A DNA stretch of 64,000 nucleotides from Mycobacterium sp. HUMS_12744610 (GTDB taxonomy: Bacteria > Actinomycetota > Actinomycetes > Mycobacteriales > Mycobacteriaceae), in assembly GCF_041206865.1 (NCBI RefSeq), contig NZ_JBGEDP010000001.1, forward strand, positions 3,968,001 through 4,032,000, written 5' to 3'. The notes under the pieces are model-generated. The model saw nothing but the letters and a program-made list of their open reading frames with translations. It made no database searches and had not been told where the DNA came from. A program made the translations under genes and the position numbers. Shown here in pieces: positions 8,191-17,278 of this stretch. Numbering within the stretch: the stretch's first letter is position 1; each line of letters starts with the position of its first letter.

Positions 8191-9891
8191 CCTCAGAATT
8201 TCACGGTGGCCCGGGTTCTGCTGTGGCGGTCTGCGGGGCGGCAGCTTTGTCGAGGTTTTGAGGCTGGGGGTAGGCGGCGGCGCCGCGTGTCGTGCGGTGA
8301 CGCCGGGTCCTTTATCCCGGGGGTGGTTACTCCTTTCTTGGGGTCGAGAGGGCATAGGGGCCTGTGGGTCAGGGTATGGCGCGGACCCTGTTGAGGGCGT
8401 CGGCGAATTCTTGTGCCCAGGGCCAGGTTTGGGGGATCCGCAGGATCAGGTAGCGGGATCGTTTGATCAGCCGGGCCGCGGCGTGCAGCAGCCGGTAGCG
8501 CAGGGTGGCGGGTTCGGCTTTGGCCAGTGGGCCGTCCAGGAGTAGCAGTCGCATCCAGCACAGCAGGTCGATGGCGATCGCGACGGCGGTGACCCAAGCG
8601 GTGTTGATGGCGAACGAGTGTGAGGGCCAGCGGGCCAGGCCGGTGTCTTTGCCGGTGCGGATGAAGCCCTCCACCCGGGCGTGGACGCGGTGGCGGGCTT
8701 CCAGTCGCTGGGGTTGTCCACCGGCAGTCGAGGTGGCGAGGACCTGGTAGCGGTAGCCGGCCAGCTGCTCGAACAATGACAACTGGGTGCCGTGTTCGAT
8801 TTCTTCGCGCCGCACCAGGATGCGCATGCCGGCCGGCCAGCCGACCAGCCGATCCCCTCCGGTGCTGTGGCGCAGCAGCCCGGTCAACTCGGCGACCTGG
8901 GCGTCGTCACGGGCCGCTCCGGTGGCATCCAGTGCGGCTTGCCATCCCGCATCGGGCATCTGGCCGATCGCGACCCGGACCCGCTCATCGAGGTCGAATC
9001 CGACCGAGTAGCCCACTGACATCCCCGGCCGGGCATTGAGTTTCTCCAGGTGTTCGACGACGGCGTGGCTTGAACCCGCGCCGTCGATGGTGACCAGCAA
9101 CTTGCGGCGCCACTTGGCCGGGATCGCCGCGATCGCGGCGTCGATGATCGCGATATGATCGGCCGCGGTGTTCGAGCCGGCGTTGCCTGCACGGGCGATC
9201 ACCGCCAGCAGTTCGCCGGTGTTGTCACACCACGCCAACAGCGGGTGGAAGCCAAACCCGCCTTTGAAATTGCCTGCGGCGTGCTGCTTATCGCTGTGCG
9301 ACTGAATCAGCGACGCGTCGATGCGGATCACGATCGTGTCCCCGAGGTCCCCATAGCAGGTCTGCGAAGCCGGGATCGCACCGTGGCGGGCCTCGATCGC
9401 CTCCCACACCCGAGAGCGGACCTTGTTGCGCACGGCCGTGACCTCGGTGATGCTCTGCTCGTCGATCTCGCCCAGGGACCGCCACATCGTCGGAACCGAC
9501 GCCACCGCCTGAAACAACCGGTGCTGATCGCGCAGCACCGCGGTGCCGGCCAGGTTCTGCGCGCCGCCGGCGATCGATACCGCCACATCGCGCAACACCG
9601 CGCCTCGGTCGTGGGTGACTTCTGGGCGCGACAGCACCGACGACAAACCGCTGGTCAAACCCAGATTGTCGGCCAGCAACCGGGGTATCACGTTACCGGC
9701 GTGCCCGACCACGTCGTCGCCACGGACCTCAACTCGGACATTCTTCGACCAATCCGTAGTAGCCTGCATCTGACAGGTGCACTCCCATCCTGGATAACCG
9801 AGCCTCGAATACTCCGATTATCCTTGCGGCAGTGCACCTTTCACGTTAACGACACCCCTGAGCTCCACATTCGATGAAAAATCCAGGCATG
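8187..9891 (-). mobile_element. IS1380-type insertion sequence, copy B, with CATG target duplications
   Basis: Same 1697-bp element as at 6067-7763 but inverted, occupying 8191-9887. CATG is directly repeated at 8187-8190 and 9888-9891. Because each copy has its own perfect 4-bp duplication and the DNA between them is mmpL, the pair is two independent hits and not one composite transposon. The two copies face each other and could invert or form a large hairpin over 6067-9887. Confidence 0.93.
8369..9769 (-). CDS. IS1380-family transposase (copy B)
   Basis: 466 residues, identical to the transposase at 6185-7585 over its full length, with the same catalytic blocks (RIDASLIQ, VTIDGAGSSHAVVEH). 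Perfect identity of two copies points to a recent duplication or gene conversion. It starts 118 bp inside the right terminus of copy B. Confidence 0.93.
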   Translation of the reverse strand: MQATTDWSKNVRVEVRGDDVVGHAGNVIPRLLADNLGLTSGLSSVLSRPEVTHDRGAVLRDVAVSIAGGAQNLAGTAVLRDQHRLFQAVASVPTMWRSLGEIDEQSITEVTAVRNKVRSRVWEAIEARHGAIPASQTCYGDLGDTIVIRIDASLIQSHSDKQHAAGNFKGGFGFHPLLAWCDNTGELLAVIARAGNAGSNTAADHIAIIDAAIAAIPAKWRRKLLVTIDGAGSSHAVVEHLEKLNARPGMSVGYSVGFDLDERVRVAIGQMPDAGWQAALDATGAARDDAQVAELTGLLRHSTGGDRLVGWPAGMRILVRREEIEHGTQLSLFEQLAGYRYQVLATSTAGGQPQRLEARHRVHARVEGFIRTGKDTGLARWPSHSFAINTAWVTAVAIAIDLLCWMRLLLLDGPLAKAEPATLRYRLLHAAARLIKRSRYLILRIPQTWPWAQEFADALNRVRAIP

Positions 9892-11396
9892 TATCCCATG
9901 GCGAACGGCAACGACGCATGTTCGAGAGGCCGTGCATCCGGTCGGGTGATGCTTTGCACCATGGCGATACCCGGGACGCGGTACACGTTTTTGGCAACCC
10001 GGTCCAGGCTGATCATGTCGGTGGTGTTGCGCAAGTCGTGATCGGATTGCACATACAGCACGTCGGTGGACAGCTGACTCTCCTGAAAGTGCCTGTCGGC
10101 GGCCCGGTAACCCTGGATCGAGTCCATCCTTGCCGGCGCGAACTCCTTGTCGTTGTAATCGACCTTGTAGACCGACAACCCTAAAATGGCGATCGGAATC
10201 AACAGGGCCGCCAGAGCTATCATCACCACCGGCCAGCGGGCCATCATGGCTCCCAGGTCGCGCCAAATGGGGTTCGCCCGGGGGGCCGGCGGTGCCAACT
10301 TCACGATTCTGCTGCCGACCAAGATCAAAGCCGGGTGCAGCGTCAGGCCACCCAGAACCGCGACCACCATCGAAATCGAACAGGGTGGGCCGAGCGTGCG
10401 GAAGTAGTCCAGCTTGGTGAGGCTCAGGCACAGCGTCGCGCCGGAGATCGCCAGGCCAGACCCCAGCACTATGTGCGACGTGTGAGACACCGACGCATAC
10501 CAGGAATCTTCGCGGTCGAGACCTTGCTGGCGGCCTTCCAGGAAGCGGCCGAGGAAAAAGATGGCGTAGTCGGTGGTGGCGCCGAGCACCAAAGCGACCA
10601 GCATGTTCAGCGCGAACGACGAGATGCCAATGAAATGGTGGTCGACCAAGAACGAGACGATGCCTTTGGCCGCGGCCAAGATGATCAAGACCCCGATCAG
10701 CGGTACCACGGCCCGGGTAATCGAGCGGTAGGCGATCAGCAGCATGACAATGATCAAGACGACCGTTACGATCGTCAGCTTGTCCATGCTTTTTTCGGCG
10801 GCAATGAGCGTATCGCCGGCCAGTGGCGCCGGACCGCTGACATAGACTTTGAGATGGTCCGGTTTCGGAGTTTTGTCCACGATGTCGCGAATGGCATCGA
10901 TCGACTCGTTCGCGGTTGCGTCGCCTTGATCGCCGCGCGGGCGGACCGTGATCGTCGCGGCCTTGGCATCAGGGCTCTGCTGCCCGGGTTTGGTCACCGG
11001 GTCACCCCAGAGATCAAGGACCGACTGAACGTGCTTGTGATCTTGTCGTAGTTTGCGTACTAATTCGTCGTTGAACTTATGGTCCTGCTCGCCAAGTCTG
11101 CGGCCGCCTTGAGCTTCCAAAAGGATGACAGCGACGCTGGTGGAGTTAGATTCGTTAAATGCCTCGCCGGTGATGACCGCGTCGACGGAGGATGGTGCGT
11201 CGCGGGGAATCATCGGTGCCGCGTTGGCATCCGTCGTTTTCTCGAGCGGAGGCACGAATACGTTCGTGATCACAGCCAGCGCGACCCAAAATATGATGAT
11301 CGGGATCGCCATGGCGTGGACCAGTTTCGCGTAGCGCGTGCGCTTGACCTGCCCGCCACGGTCCTTACGTTCGTAAGGCATCTGAGGTGTCGTCAT
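9888..11396 (-). pseudogene. mmpL: mmpL, N-terminal fragment (severed by IS copy B)
   Basis: About 500 residues of MmpL: the first helix (AMAIPIIIFWVALAVITNVF), the first periplasmic loop, then the first helix cluster with the ALVLGATTDYAIFFLGRF segment that carries the RND-type aspartate/tyrosine region. The frame runs into IS sequence after LPFAMGYM. The ATG at 11396 overlaps the mmpS stop (ATGA), which fixes the start. Summing the three fragments with one copy of each target duplication gives 2866 bp. Restoring the 2-bp deletion gives 956 codons, the normal size for MmpL4/5-type transporters. Confidence 0.9.
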
Positions 11397-11848
11397 GCGG
11401 CGATCACGGTGCAAGAAACGGCAGCACTCCGATGGGACACGACATGCTCATCGAGGACTTTGCCGTTGACGATGATCCGACACCCCAGGGAGTCCCCGGA
11501 CACCTGCGAGACGAGGCTCAACGTGACCGCCGGCGACATCGTCGTCTGTGAATAAGACCATGGCAGCGAAGTCGGCGTGATCTGGATCGGCTGGCTGTTG
11601 AGGTCGGCGTAGGTGACCCGCCCGCCGCCGCCGAGATCGCCGAACACCTCGTAAGTCACATGCTTGGGGTTGACTTCCACCACCGTGGGGGGTATCGAGG
11701 GTGCCGGCACCGGCTCGCCGATGGCATCAGACATTTTCTGGACGGCTTCAACCCCGTAACCCGCAACCACGATAACCCCGACGAGCAGACCGAACAGCCA
11801 GTACTTGCTGATAAGGCCCTTGGCTTTGCGTCTCTTATCCCTTGCCAT
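11393..11848 (-). CDS. mmpS: MmpS-family membrane accessory protein
   Basis: A 151-residue protein with a basic N-terminus (MARDKRRKAKG), one transmembrane helix (about residues 17-36, YWLFGLLVGVIVVAGYGV) and an extracytoplasmic beta-rich domain containing VTYEVFG and the paired cysteines near SLGCRIIVNG and AVSCTV. MmpS proteins partner MmpL exporters in lipid or siderophore export. It overlaps mmpL by four bases (ATGA). Since its partner is destroyed, it is probably orphaned unless it serves another MmpL. The 158 bp upstream to catC presumably hold its promoter; no motif stands out. Confidence 0.88.
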   Translation of the reverse strand: MARDKRRKAKGLISKYWLFGLLVGVIVVAGYGVEAVQKMSDAIGEPVPAPSIPPTVVEVNPKHVTYEVFGDLGGGGRVTYADLNSQPIQITPTSLPWSYSQTTMSPAVTLSLVSQVSGDSLGCRIIVNGKVLDEHVVSHRSAAVSCTVIAA

Positions 11849-12006
11849 GACAAGAAATGTCCTTCCGCCCCGAGCATGAGCATGACTATTCTTTTACATT
11901 TAGGTTTCGACGCGCAAGATTTTCCCGCTTAACGCGATGAAGGGGTCAGAGATTTCGATCCCCCAGCTAGCCTCGCCTATTCCTGGCGCGTAGCCCGTTG
12001 GTGGTC

Positions 12007-12288
12007 TCAGGTTTTGACATCAGAAGGATGCCGGGCCAGCGGCGTCACCTGGATATCCAGGTACGGGAACAGGGGCAAACCGGCCAGCAGGTCGTGCAGC
12101 TCGTCGGGGGACTCGACATCCAAAATCGAGAAATTCGCGTATTGGCCGGCGATCCGCCAGATGTGTGGCCATTTCCCGGTCCGCTGCAACTGCTGCGAGT
12201 AGTCCTTTTCCCGGGCAACGATGTCGGCGCGGGTCCGCGGGTCGAGATCGGGCGGCAGGCGCACGTCCATGCGCACGTGGAACAGCAC
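12007..12288 (-). CDS. catC: Muconolactone delta-isomerase
   Basis: A 93-residue enzyme that isomerises muconolactone to beta-ketoadipate enol-lactone, step 3 of the catechol branch. The compact family pattern is clear: MLFHVRMDVRLPPD at the start, then GKWPHIWRIAGQYANFSILD and a C-terminal LPLFPYLDIQVTPL. The start is a GTG lying one base after the catA stop, with GAGGAG inside the end of catA as ribosome-binding site. Last gene of the catR-catB-catA-catC string. Confidence 0.94.
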   Translation of the reverse strand: MLFHVRMDVRLPPDLDPRTRADIVAREKDYSQQLQRTGKWPHIWRIAGQYANFSILDVESPDELHDLLAGLPLFPYLDIQVTPLARHPSDVKT

Positions 12289-12289
12289 G

Positions 12290-13138
12290 TCAGCTCCTCA
12301 CCGGGTCCAGGACGAAGTTGTACATCATCCGATAACTGCCGTCCGGCTGCTGCTTGGGATCGAGCATCAGTTCCGGTTTGACTGCGCTGGCGATATCGTC
12401 GCCGTTATGCGGATCTCCGGGGAAATACAGCTGGGCCGTGAGCAATTCGTGTCCGGGTGCGGATACCTTCACATGCAGGTGGGCCGGTCGCCAGGCGTGC
12501 CAGCCTGCGGCGGCGATCAGCTTGCCGCAAGCACCGTCGGTGGGAATCTGGTACGCCGCCGGGCGGATCGTGGTGATGGTGAACTTGCCGTCCGGCCCAG
12601 TGGAGAAGCTGCCCCGTAGATTCCACTCCGGGAGACCGGGCGCGTACTGGGAGTAGTAGCCGTCGGCGTCGGCGTGCCAAAGTTCGACCTTGCCGGCCAG
12701 CGGCTTCCCTGCGGTGGAAACGATGGCGCCTTCCCACACCAGGGGGGCACCCTTCTCATCTGCACGCATCGGCAGCGCCGCGTGAGCGCCACGTTCGGGG
12801 GCGTTGGGCACGTAGTACGGCCCCTCGATGCTGCCCTTGTTGCCGTGCCGGTGGTCGGTGGCGACGTCCTCGATCACGTGCTCGACCCACACATCGAGGA
12901 ACAGCGGCCATTCGCCGTCCTGGCCGACCTGGATCAGCCATGCCTTGAGCGCGTTGTACTCGTCGTAGGTGACGCGGTGTTTGCGGATTGTCGCGTGCAC
13001 GGCGTCGAGCACTTCGCGTGCCAGCGCGTCCACCCGTTGCTTGGGGGTGTCCTTCACCGCGTCAAAGGGTGACTTGTCGGTGCGGAACCGGTCGGTGGCA
13101 GCGGCCCCGGAAGCGGCGGCGGTTGCTGTAACCATCAT
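12290..13138 (-). CDS. catA: Catechol 1,2-dioxygenase
   Basis: A 282-residue intradiol dioxygenase that opens catechol to cis,cis-muconate using non-haem Fe(III). The four iron ligands can be placed: Tyr in GPYYVPNAP (about 108), Tyr in DADGYYSQY (about 162) and the two His of RPAHLHVKV (about 220 and 222). An N-terminal helical dimer/linker region precedes the catalytic beta-sandwich. The start is the ATGATG at 13138, preceded by AAGGAG; the second ATG has slightly better spacing. A longer open frame upstream runs through the catB-catA gap and is not coding. The gap to catB is 19 bp. Confidence 0.95.
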   Translation of the reverse strand: MMVTATAAASGAAATDRFRTDKSPFDAVKDTPKQRVDALAREVLDAVHATIRKHRVTYDEYNALKAWLIQVGQDGEWPLFLDVWVEHVIEDVATDHRHGNKGSIEGPYYVPNAPERGAHAALPMRADEKGAPLVWEGAIVSTAGKPLAGKVELWHADADGYYSQYAPGLPEWNLRGSFSTGPDGKFTITTIRPAAYQIPTDGACGKLIAAAGWHAWRPAHLHVKVSAPGHELLTAQLYFPGDPHNGDDIASAVKPELMLDPKQQPDGSYRMMYNFVLDPVRS

Positions 13139-13157
13139 TTTCTCCTTACTTGCTGGG

Positions 13158-14261
13158 TCAACGGTCGGTGCGGTAGTGGGCCAGCTTGTCGCGGTCGATC
13201 TCGACGCCCAGACCCGCGCCGGGCGGCCGGCAGAGCACGCCGTCACGAATCTGCAGCGGCTCGGCCAGCAAGTCGTCGCTCATGTCGAGGAAGTTCGACA
13301 GCTCCGCGGCCCGCCGTGAGGTCGACTGGTAGGCAGCCCCGAAGTTGACCGTGCACACGGTGCCCAGCTGGCCGTCGATCTGGTTGCCCATCACGACTTC
13401 CACCCCGAGCCCTTCGGCTAGGTGGTGCACCCGCTGCGACCCGGTGAAGCCGGTGCGGGCGGTCTTGATGCTGATCGCTGTCGCGGCGCCGGCAAGTAAC
13501 TCCCGGGTCGCGTCGGCCGCCGTCGGGACCGACTCGTCGGCAATGAACGGAACGTCGAGTTGGCCGACCAGCCAACGCCTTCCGAGCACGTCGTCGGCCG
13601 GGCACAACTCCTCGGCGAACAGCAGATCCAGGTCGGCCATCTCCTTCATCGCACGCAGCGACTCCGATGCGGTCCACCCGCGGTTCCCGTCGACGTACAG
13701 CTCGACCGCATCCCCGAAGTGCTCCCGCAGCGCGCGCACCACCGCGGTGTCCAGTGCGACCGGGCGGCGACCGACCTTGACCTTGAAGGTGCCGATCCCG
13801 TAGCACTCGCGCATCCGCTCGGCTTCGGCGACCATCGCGGCGGGCTCGTCGAAACCCAGCATGTGCGCCGCCCGCAGCCGGTCGGTGAACCCGCCCAGCA
13901 GGTCACTGACCGGCAGCCCCAGGGTGCGCCCGAAAGCGTCCCAGATCGCCATGTCGACCGCGGCCTTGGCGGTCGGATTACCCACGGTGCGGGCCAGCCG
14001 CGAGCCGACCACTTCGCGTTCGCTCAGGTCGAGCCCAACGACCTGCGGAGCGAAGATCTGCTCGACCACCGCGACGATGCCGGCTTGGGTCTCGCCGTAG
14101 GTGAACGGCCGCGGCGGCGCCTCGGCGACCCCGACCACCCCGTCGCCGGTGCGCACCCGCACCAGCACGTGCTCGGCCGTATGCACCTCGCCGGACGCGA
14201 ACCGCAGCGGCTTGGTATACCGAATCGCGAACGGAATCGCTTCCAGTGCAACGATCTTCAC
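13158..14261 (-). CDS. catB: Muconate cycloisomerase
   Basis: A 367-residue enolase-superfamily enzyme that cycloisomerises cis,cis-muconate to muconolactone with a divalent metal. Visible catalytic elements: KVKVG (K-x-K base), metal ligands in YVDGNRGW, AEELC and ADESV, and the opposite lysine in SIKTARTG. The N-terminal capping domain and beta/alpha barrel have normal proportions. The GTG start overlaps the catR stop (GTGA at 14258-14261), so synthesis is coupled to the regulator. The related chloromuconate and muconate enzymes are hard to separate by eye, but the ben/cat context supports muconate. Confidence 0.94.
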   Translation of the reverse strand: MKIVALEAIPFAIRYTKPLRFASGEVHTAEHVLVRVRTGDGVVGVAEAPPRPFTYGETQAGIVAVVEQIFAPQVVGLDLSEREVVGSRLARTVGNPTAKAAVDMAIWDAFGRTLGLPVSDLLGGFTDRLRAAHMLGFDEPAAMVAEAERMRECYGIGTFKVKVGRRPVALDTAVVRALREHFGDAVELYVDGNRGWTASESLRAMKEMADLDLLFAEELCPADDVLGRRWLVGQLDVPFIADESVPTAADATRELLAGAATAISIKTARTGFTGSQRVHHLAEGLGVEVVMGNQIDGQLGTVCTVNFGAAYQSTSRRAAELSNFLDMSDDLLAEPLQIRDGVLCRPPGAGLGVEIDRDKLAHYRTDR

Positions 14262-15160
14262 GGCACCACTCCGGTTCCTAAAGGCGTGAACACGGCCTGC
14301 AGAACGGCGGCGACCGATTCGATGACGGGATTGTCGTCGCCGCTGCGCCGCGCCAGGGCGAGTTCGATGGTGCCGGCGTCGAGTAGGTCACGGAAGACGA
14401 CGCCACCCAGCGGCAAGGCACGAACCGATTCCGGCACCACGGCCACGCCGCACCCGGCGGCGACCAGTGCCAACAGCACTGCGGTACCCGGCGCGGCATA
14501 TTCGCGATGGGGGACGAACCCAGACTGCCGACAGGCACGCAGCACCGCGTCGTTGACCGCCGACTCTCGGCTGGCGTAGGCCACGAACGGCTCGCTGCGC
14601 AGATCCGACAACGAGACAACGGGTTCGACGGCAAGCCGGTGGTCGACGGAAACCGCCAGCACCAGCGACTCGACTTCGATGGTTTGCAGTACGATCCCGT
14701 CGCCGACGGCGGGCGGCCGCAGCAGACCCAAATCTATTGTGCCAAAACGTAACTGTTCGCACTGCGCGGGGGTGAGCAGGTCGGCGTGAATCTCCAGGGC
14801 CACTCCCGGCAACTCCGCCCGGAGGACGCGGGCAAAGCGCGGGAGATGCGAGAAAGCGGCGCCACCGGTCAGGCCCAGCCGCACAAGACCGGCGCGGCCG
14901 GCGGCGATCCGGCGCACCCCGCACACGGCGTCATCGATTCCTCCGAGAATCCGGACGGTCTCGTCACGCAAGAATTCGCCGGCCGCGGTCAGCGAGACCT
15001 GCCGGGTGGTCCGGTTGAACAGGGTCACGTTCAGCTCCGCCTCGAGTTGGCGAATGGCGTACGACAACGCGGGTTGCGCAAGGTGGAGCTGCTCGGCGGC
15101 CCGCCCGAAGTGACAGGTTTGCGCCACCGCGGCAAAATAGCGCAGGTGCCGTAGCTCCAT
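14258..15160 (-). CDS. catR: LysR-type regulator of the cat/ben genes (CatR-like)
   Basis: A 300-residue LysR-type regulator. The N-terminal winged helix-turn-helix is MELRHLRYFAAVAQ...HFGRAAEQLHLAQPALSYA, followed by the linker helix and an effector domain of two Rossmann-like lobes. It is transcribed away from benA across a 200-bp divergent region and leads the catB-catA-catC string. This layout fits the family rule that LysR proteins control the divergent promoter and sense a pathway intermediate, here probably cis,cis-muconate or benzoate (inference). Confidence 0.9.
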   Translation of the reverse strand: MELRHLRYFAAVAQTCHFGRAAEQLHLAQPALSYAIRQLEAELNVTLFNRTTRQVSLTAAGEFLRDETVRILGGIDDAVCGVRRIAAGRAGLVRLGLTGGAAFSHLPRFARVLRAELPGVALEIHADLLTPAQCEQLRFGTIDLGLLRPPAVGDGIVLQTIEVESLVLAVSVDHRLAVEPVVSLSDLRSEPFVAYASRESAVNDAVLRACRQSGFVPHREYAAPGTAVLLALVAAGCGVAVVPESVRALPLGGVVFRDLLDAGTIELALARRSGDDNPVIESVAAVLQAVFTPLGTGVVP

Positions 15161-15229
15161 CAGATACCTCTCGGGGGGTCGGCCAGGGCGATCGACGACA
15201 TATCCAGGCTATGGTCCCGATCAATACGG

Positions 15230-15271
15230 AACAAGAACTTGTTTTCGGCTAATTAATACCGATCGCTTATT
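15230..15271. promoter_or_regulatory. Candidate CatR/BenM-type operator in the catR-benA divergent region
   Basis: Two symmetrical AT-rich blocks lie between the divergent genes. AACAAG-AA-CTTGTT at 15230-15243 is a perfect palindrome with a 2-bp spacer. About 12 bp on, 15255-15271 (AATACCGATCGCTTATT) is an imperfect palindrome centred on CGATCG. LysR proteins typically bind two such sites (recognition and activation) near the divergent promoter. The region is clearly poorer in GC than its surroundings. Confidence 0.5.
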
Positions 15272-15361
15272 GGTGAATAGCTAGGCCAGGACTAGCAATT
15301 AGACTGGTGTGACCGGCGCCACTGAGTGCGATGGTTCAACAAACCACCGCTGGAGGCAACC

Positions 15362-16747
15362 ATGACCGCACCGATCACCGAACACCTCGACCACCTCGCA
15401 AGCGTCCTGGCCGACGCGGTGGTCGACGACCCGCAAGCAGGCATCTTCCGGGTCAACCGCCGGATCTTCACCGACGGCGAGATCTTCGAACTGGAGATGA
15501 AATACCTCTTCGAGGGCAACTGGGTATACCTGGCCCACGAAAGCCAGCTACCCGAACCGGGTGACTACTTCACCACCTACATCGGCCGTCAGCCCGTGGT
15601 GATCACCCGGGACAAGCATGGCGAACTGCACTGCCTGATCAACGCGTGCGCACACCGCGGTGCGATGGTCTGCCGCCGCAAGGCCGACAACCGCATGACA
15701 CTGACCTGCCCGTTTCACGGCTGGACCTTCCGTAACGACGGCTCCCTGCTCAAGGTGAAAGACCCCGACGGCGCCGGCTACCCACCAACGTTCAACCACA
15801 ATGGTTCACACGACATGACCAAGGTCGCGCGGTTCGACAGCTACCGCGGGTTCTTGTTCGGCAGCCTCAACCCCGACGTGCTGCCACTCGACGAACATCT
15901 CGGCGATGCCGCCAAGGTCATCGACATGCTCGTCGACCAATCCCCCGACGGGCTCGAAGTGCTGCGCGGCTCGTCGCAGTACACCTATGACGGAAACTGG
16001 AAGGTGCAGGCCGAAAACGGGGCGGACGGATACCACGTGACCGCCACGCACTGGAACTACGCGGCCACCACGTCGCGGCGCAGCACCGGCGAATCAAAAA
16101 CCGACACCAAGGTTCTCGACGCCGGCAGCTGGGGAAAATCCGGCGGCGGCTACTGGTCTTTCCCGCACGGCCACCTGTGCCTGTGGACCTGGACGCCCAA
16201 CCCACAGGACCGGCCGCTGTATGACAAAATCGACGAACTCAAAAGCACGCTGGGCGAGGCCAAGGCCGAGTTCATGGTCAAGGGGTCACGCAACCTGTGC
16301 ATCTACCCCAACGTGTATCTGATGGACCAATTCTCCACCCAGATAAGGCATTTTCGGCCGATCTCGCCGGACAAGACCGAAGTCACCATCTACTGCATCG
16401 CCCCCAAGGGCGAGAGAGCCGAAGCCCGGACCCGACGAATCCGCCAATACGAGGACTTCTTCAACGCCTCCGGCATGGCCACCCCCGACGATCTGGAGGA
16501 GTTTCGCTCCTGCCAACTTGCCTATTACGGTGCGGCCGCGCCGTGGAACGATATGAGCCGCGGCGCCACGCATTGGCTGGCCGGCCCAGACCCGGTCGCT
16601 GAATCGTTGGGCATGCAAGGCGTTATCTCGGCCGGCGTCCGCAACGAAGACGAAGGCCTCTACCCGGTGCAGCACGGCTACTGGCTGCAGACCATGCAGG
16701 CAGCCCTCGCGCACGAGGCGAAGCAATCAGGGAAAGAATGCCAATGA
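15362..16747 (+). CDS. benA: Benzoate 1,2-dioxygenase, large (alpha) subunit
   Basis: A 461-residue Rieske non-haem iron oxygenase subunit that dihydroxylates benzoate to the cis-diol carboxylate. The Rieske motif C-x-H-x17-C-x2-H is at residues 96-119 (NACAHRG and CPFHGW). The mononuclear iron site is in the [15 protein letters not shown] block near residue 218. The start is the ATG at 15362, preceded by GGAGG at good spacing; twelve upstream codons are open but lack support. The stop overlaps benB (ATGA). Anthranilate dioxygenase subunits are related, but the fused benD-type dehydrogenase downstream favours benzoate. Confidence 0.94.
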   Translation: MTAPITEHLDHLASVLADAVVDDPQAGIFRVNRRIFTDGEIFELEMKYLFEGNWVYLAHESQLPEPGDYFTTYIGRQPVVITRDKHGELHCLINACAHRGAMVCRRKADNRMTLTCPFHGWTFRNDGSLLKVKDPDGAGYPPTFNHNGSHDMTKVARFDSYRGFLFGSLNPDVLPLDEHLGDAAKVIDMLVDQSPDGLEVLRGSSQYTYDGNWKVQAENGADGYHVTATHWNYAATTSRRSTGESKTDTKVLDAGSWGKSGGGYWSFPHGHLCLWTWTPNPQDRPLYDKIDELKSTLGEAKAEFMVKGSRNLCIYPNVYLMDQFSTQIRHFRPISPDKTEVTIYCIAPKGERAEARTRRIRQYEDFFNASGMATPDDLEEFRSCQLAYYGAAAPWNDMSRGATHWLAGPDPVAESLGMQGVISAGVRNEDEGLYPVQHGYWLQTMQAALAHEAKQSGKECQ

Positions 16748-17268
16748 CCACCGTCGAGAACACCGAAACCGCCGCCAAGCTGATCACCCAGAACATGATC
16801 GAGCAGTTCCTCTACCGCGAGGCCCGCTACCTCGATGATCGCGAATTCGAGAAGTGGCTCGAGTGTTACGCCGACGACGTCGTCTACTGGATGCCGTCCT
16901 GGGGCGACGACGACCGCTTGGTCGAGGACCCGCAGCGCGATATCTCGCTTATCTATTACGCCAACAAGGGCGGCCTGCAGGATCGCGTGTTCCGGATTCG
17001 CACCGAGCGGTCCTCGGCCACATCGCTACCCGAGCCGCGGACCAGCCACAACATCACCAACGTGGAGGTGATCGACCGGCGCGGCGACCTGGTCGACGTG
17101 CGGTTCAACTGGTACACCATGTATTTCCGCTACAAGACCGTCGACCCGTACTACGGGACGTCGTTCTACACCATCGACTTCTCCCGCGAGCAGCCACTGA
17201 TCCGGCGCAAGACCGTCGTACTCAAGAACGACTACATCCACCACGTGGTGGACATCTACCACGTCTGA
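16744..17268 (+). CDS. benB: Benzoate 1,2-dioxygenase, small (beta) subunit
   Basis: A 174-residue structural beta subunit of the alpha3-beta3 dioxygenase (SnoaL/NTF2-like fold). Family features are [19 protein letters not shown] near the N-terminus and [14 protein letters not shown] near residue 120. The ATG at 16744 overlaps the benA stop by four bases; an in-frame ATG six bases earlier (16738) is also possible. Ten bases separate it from benC. Confidence 0.94.
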   Translation: MTTVENTETAAKLITQNMIEQFLYREARYLDDREFEKWLECYADDVVYWMPSWGDDDRLVEDPQRDISLIYYANKGGLQDRVFRIRTERSSATSLPEPRTSHNITNVEVIDRRGDLVDVRFNWYTMYFRYKTVDPYYGTSFYTIDFSREQPLIRRKTVVLKNDYIHHVVDIYHV

Positions 17269-17278
17269 AGGTGCCGAA

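Noticed and set aside
6067..9887. The inverted IS pair read as a composite transposon carrying a passenger gene
   Set aside because: Each copy has its own 4-bp target duplication and the DNA between them is the middle of mmpL, so these are two independent insertions.
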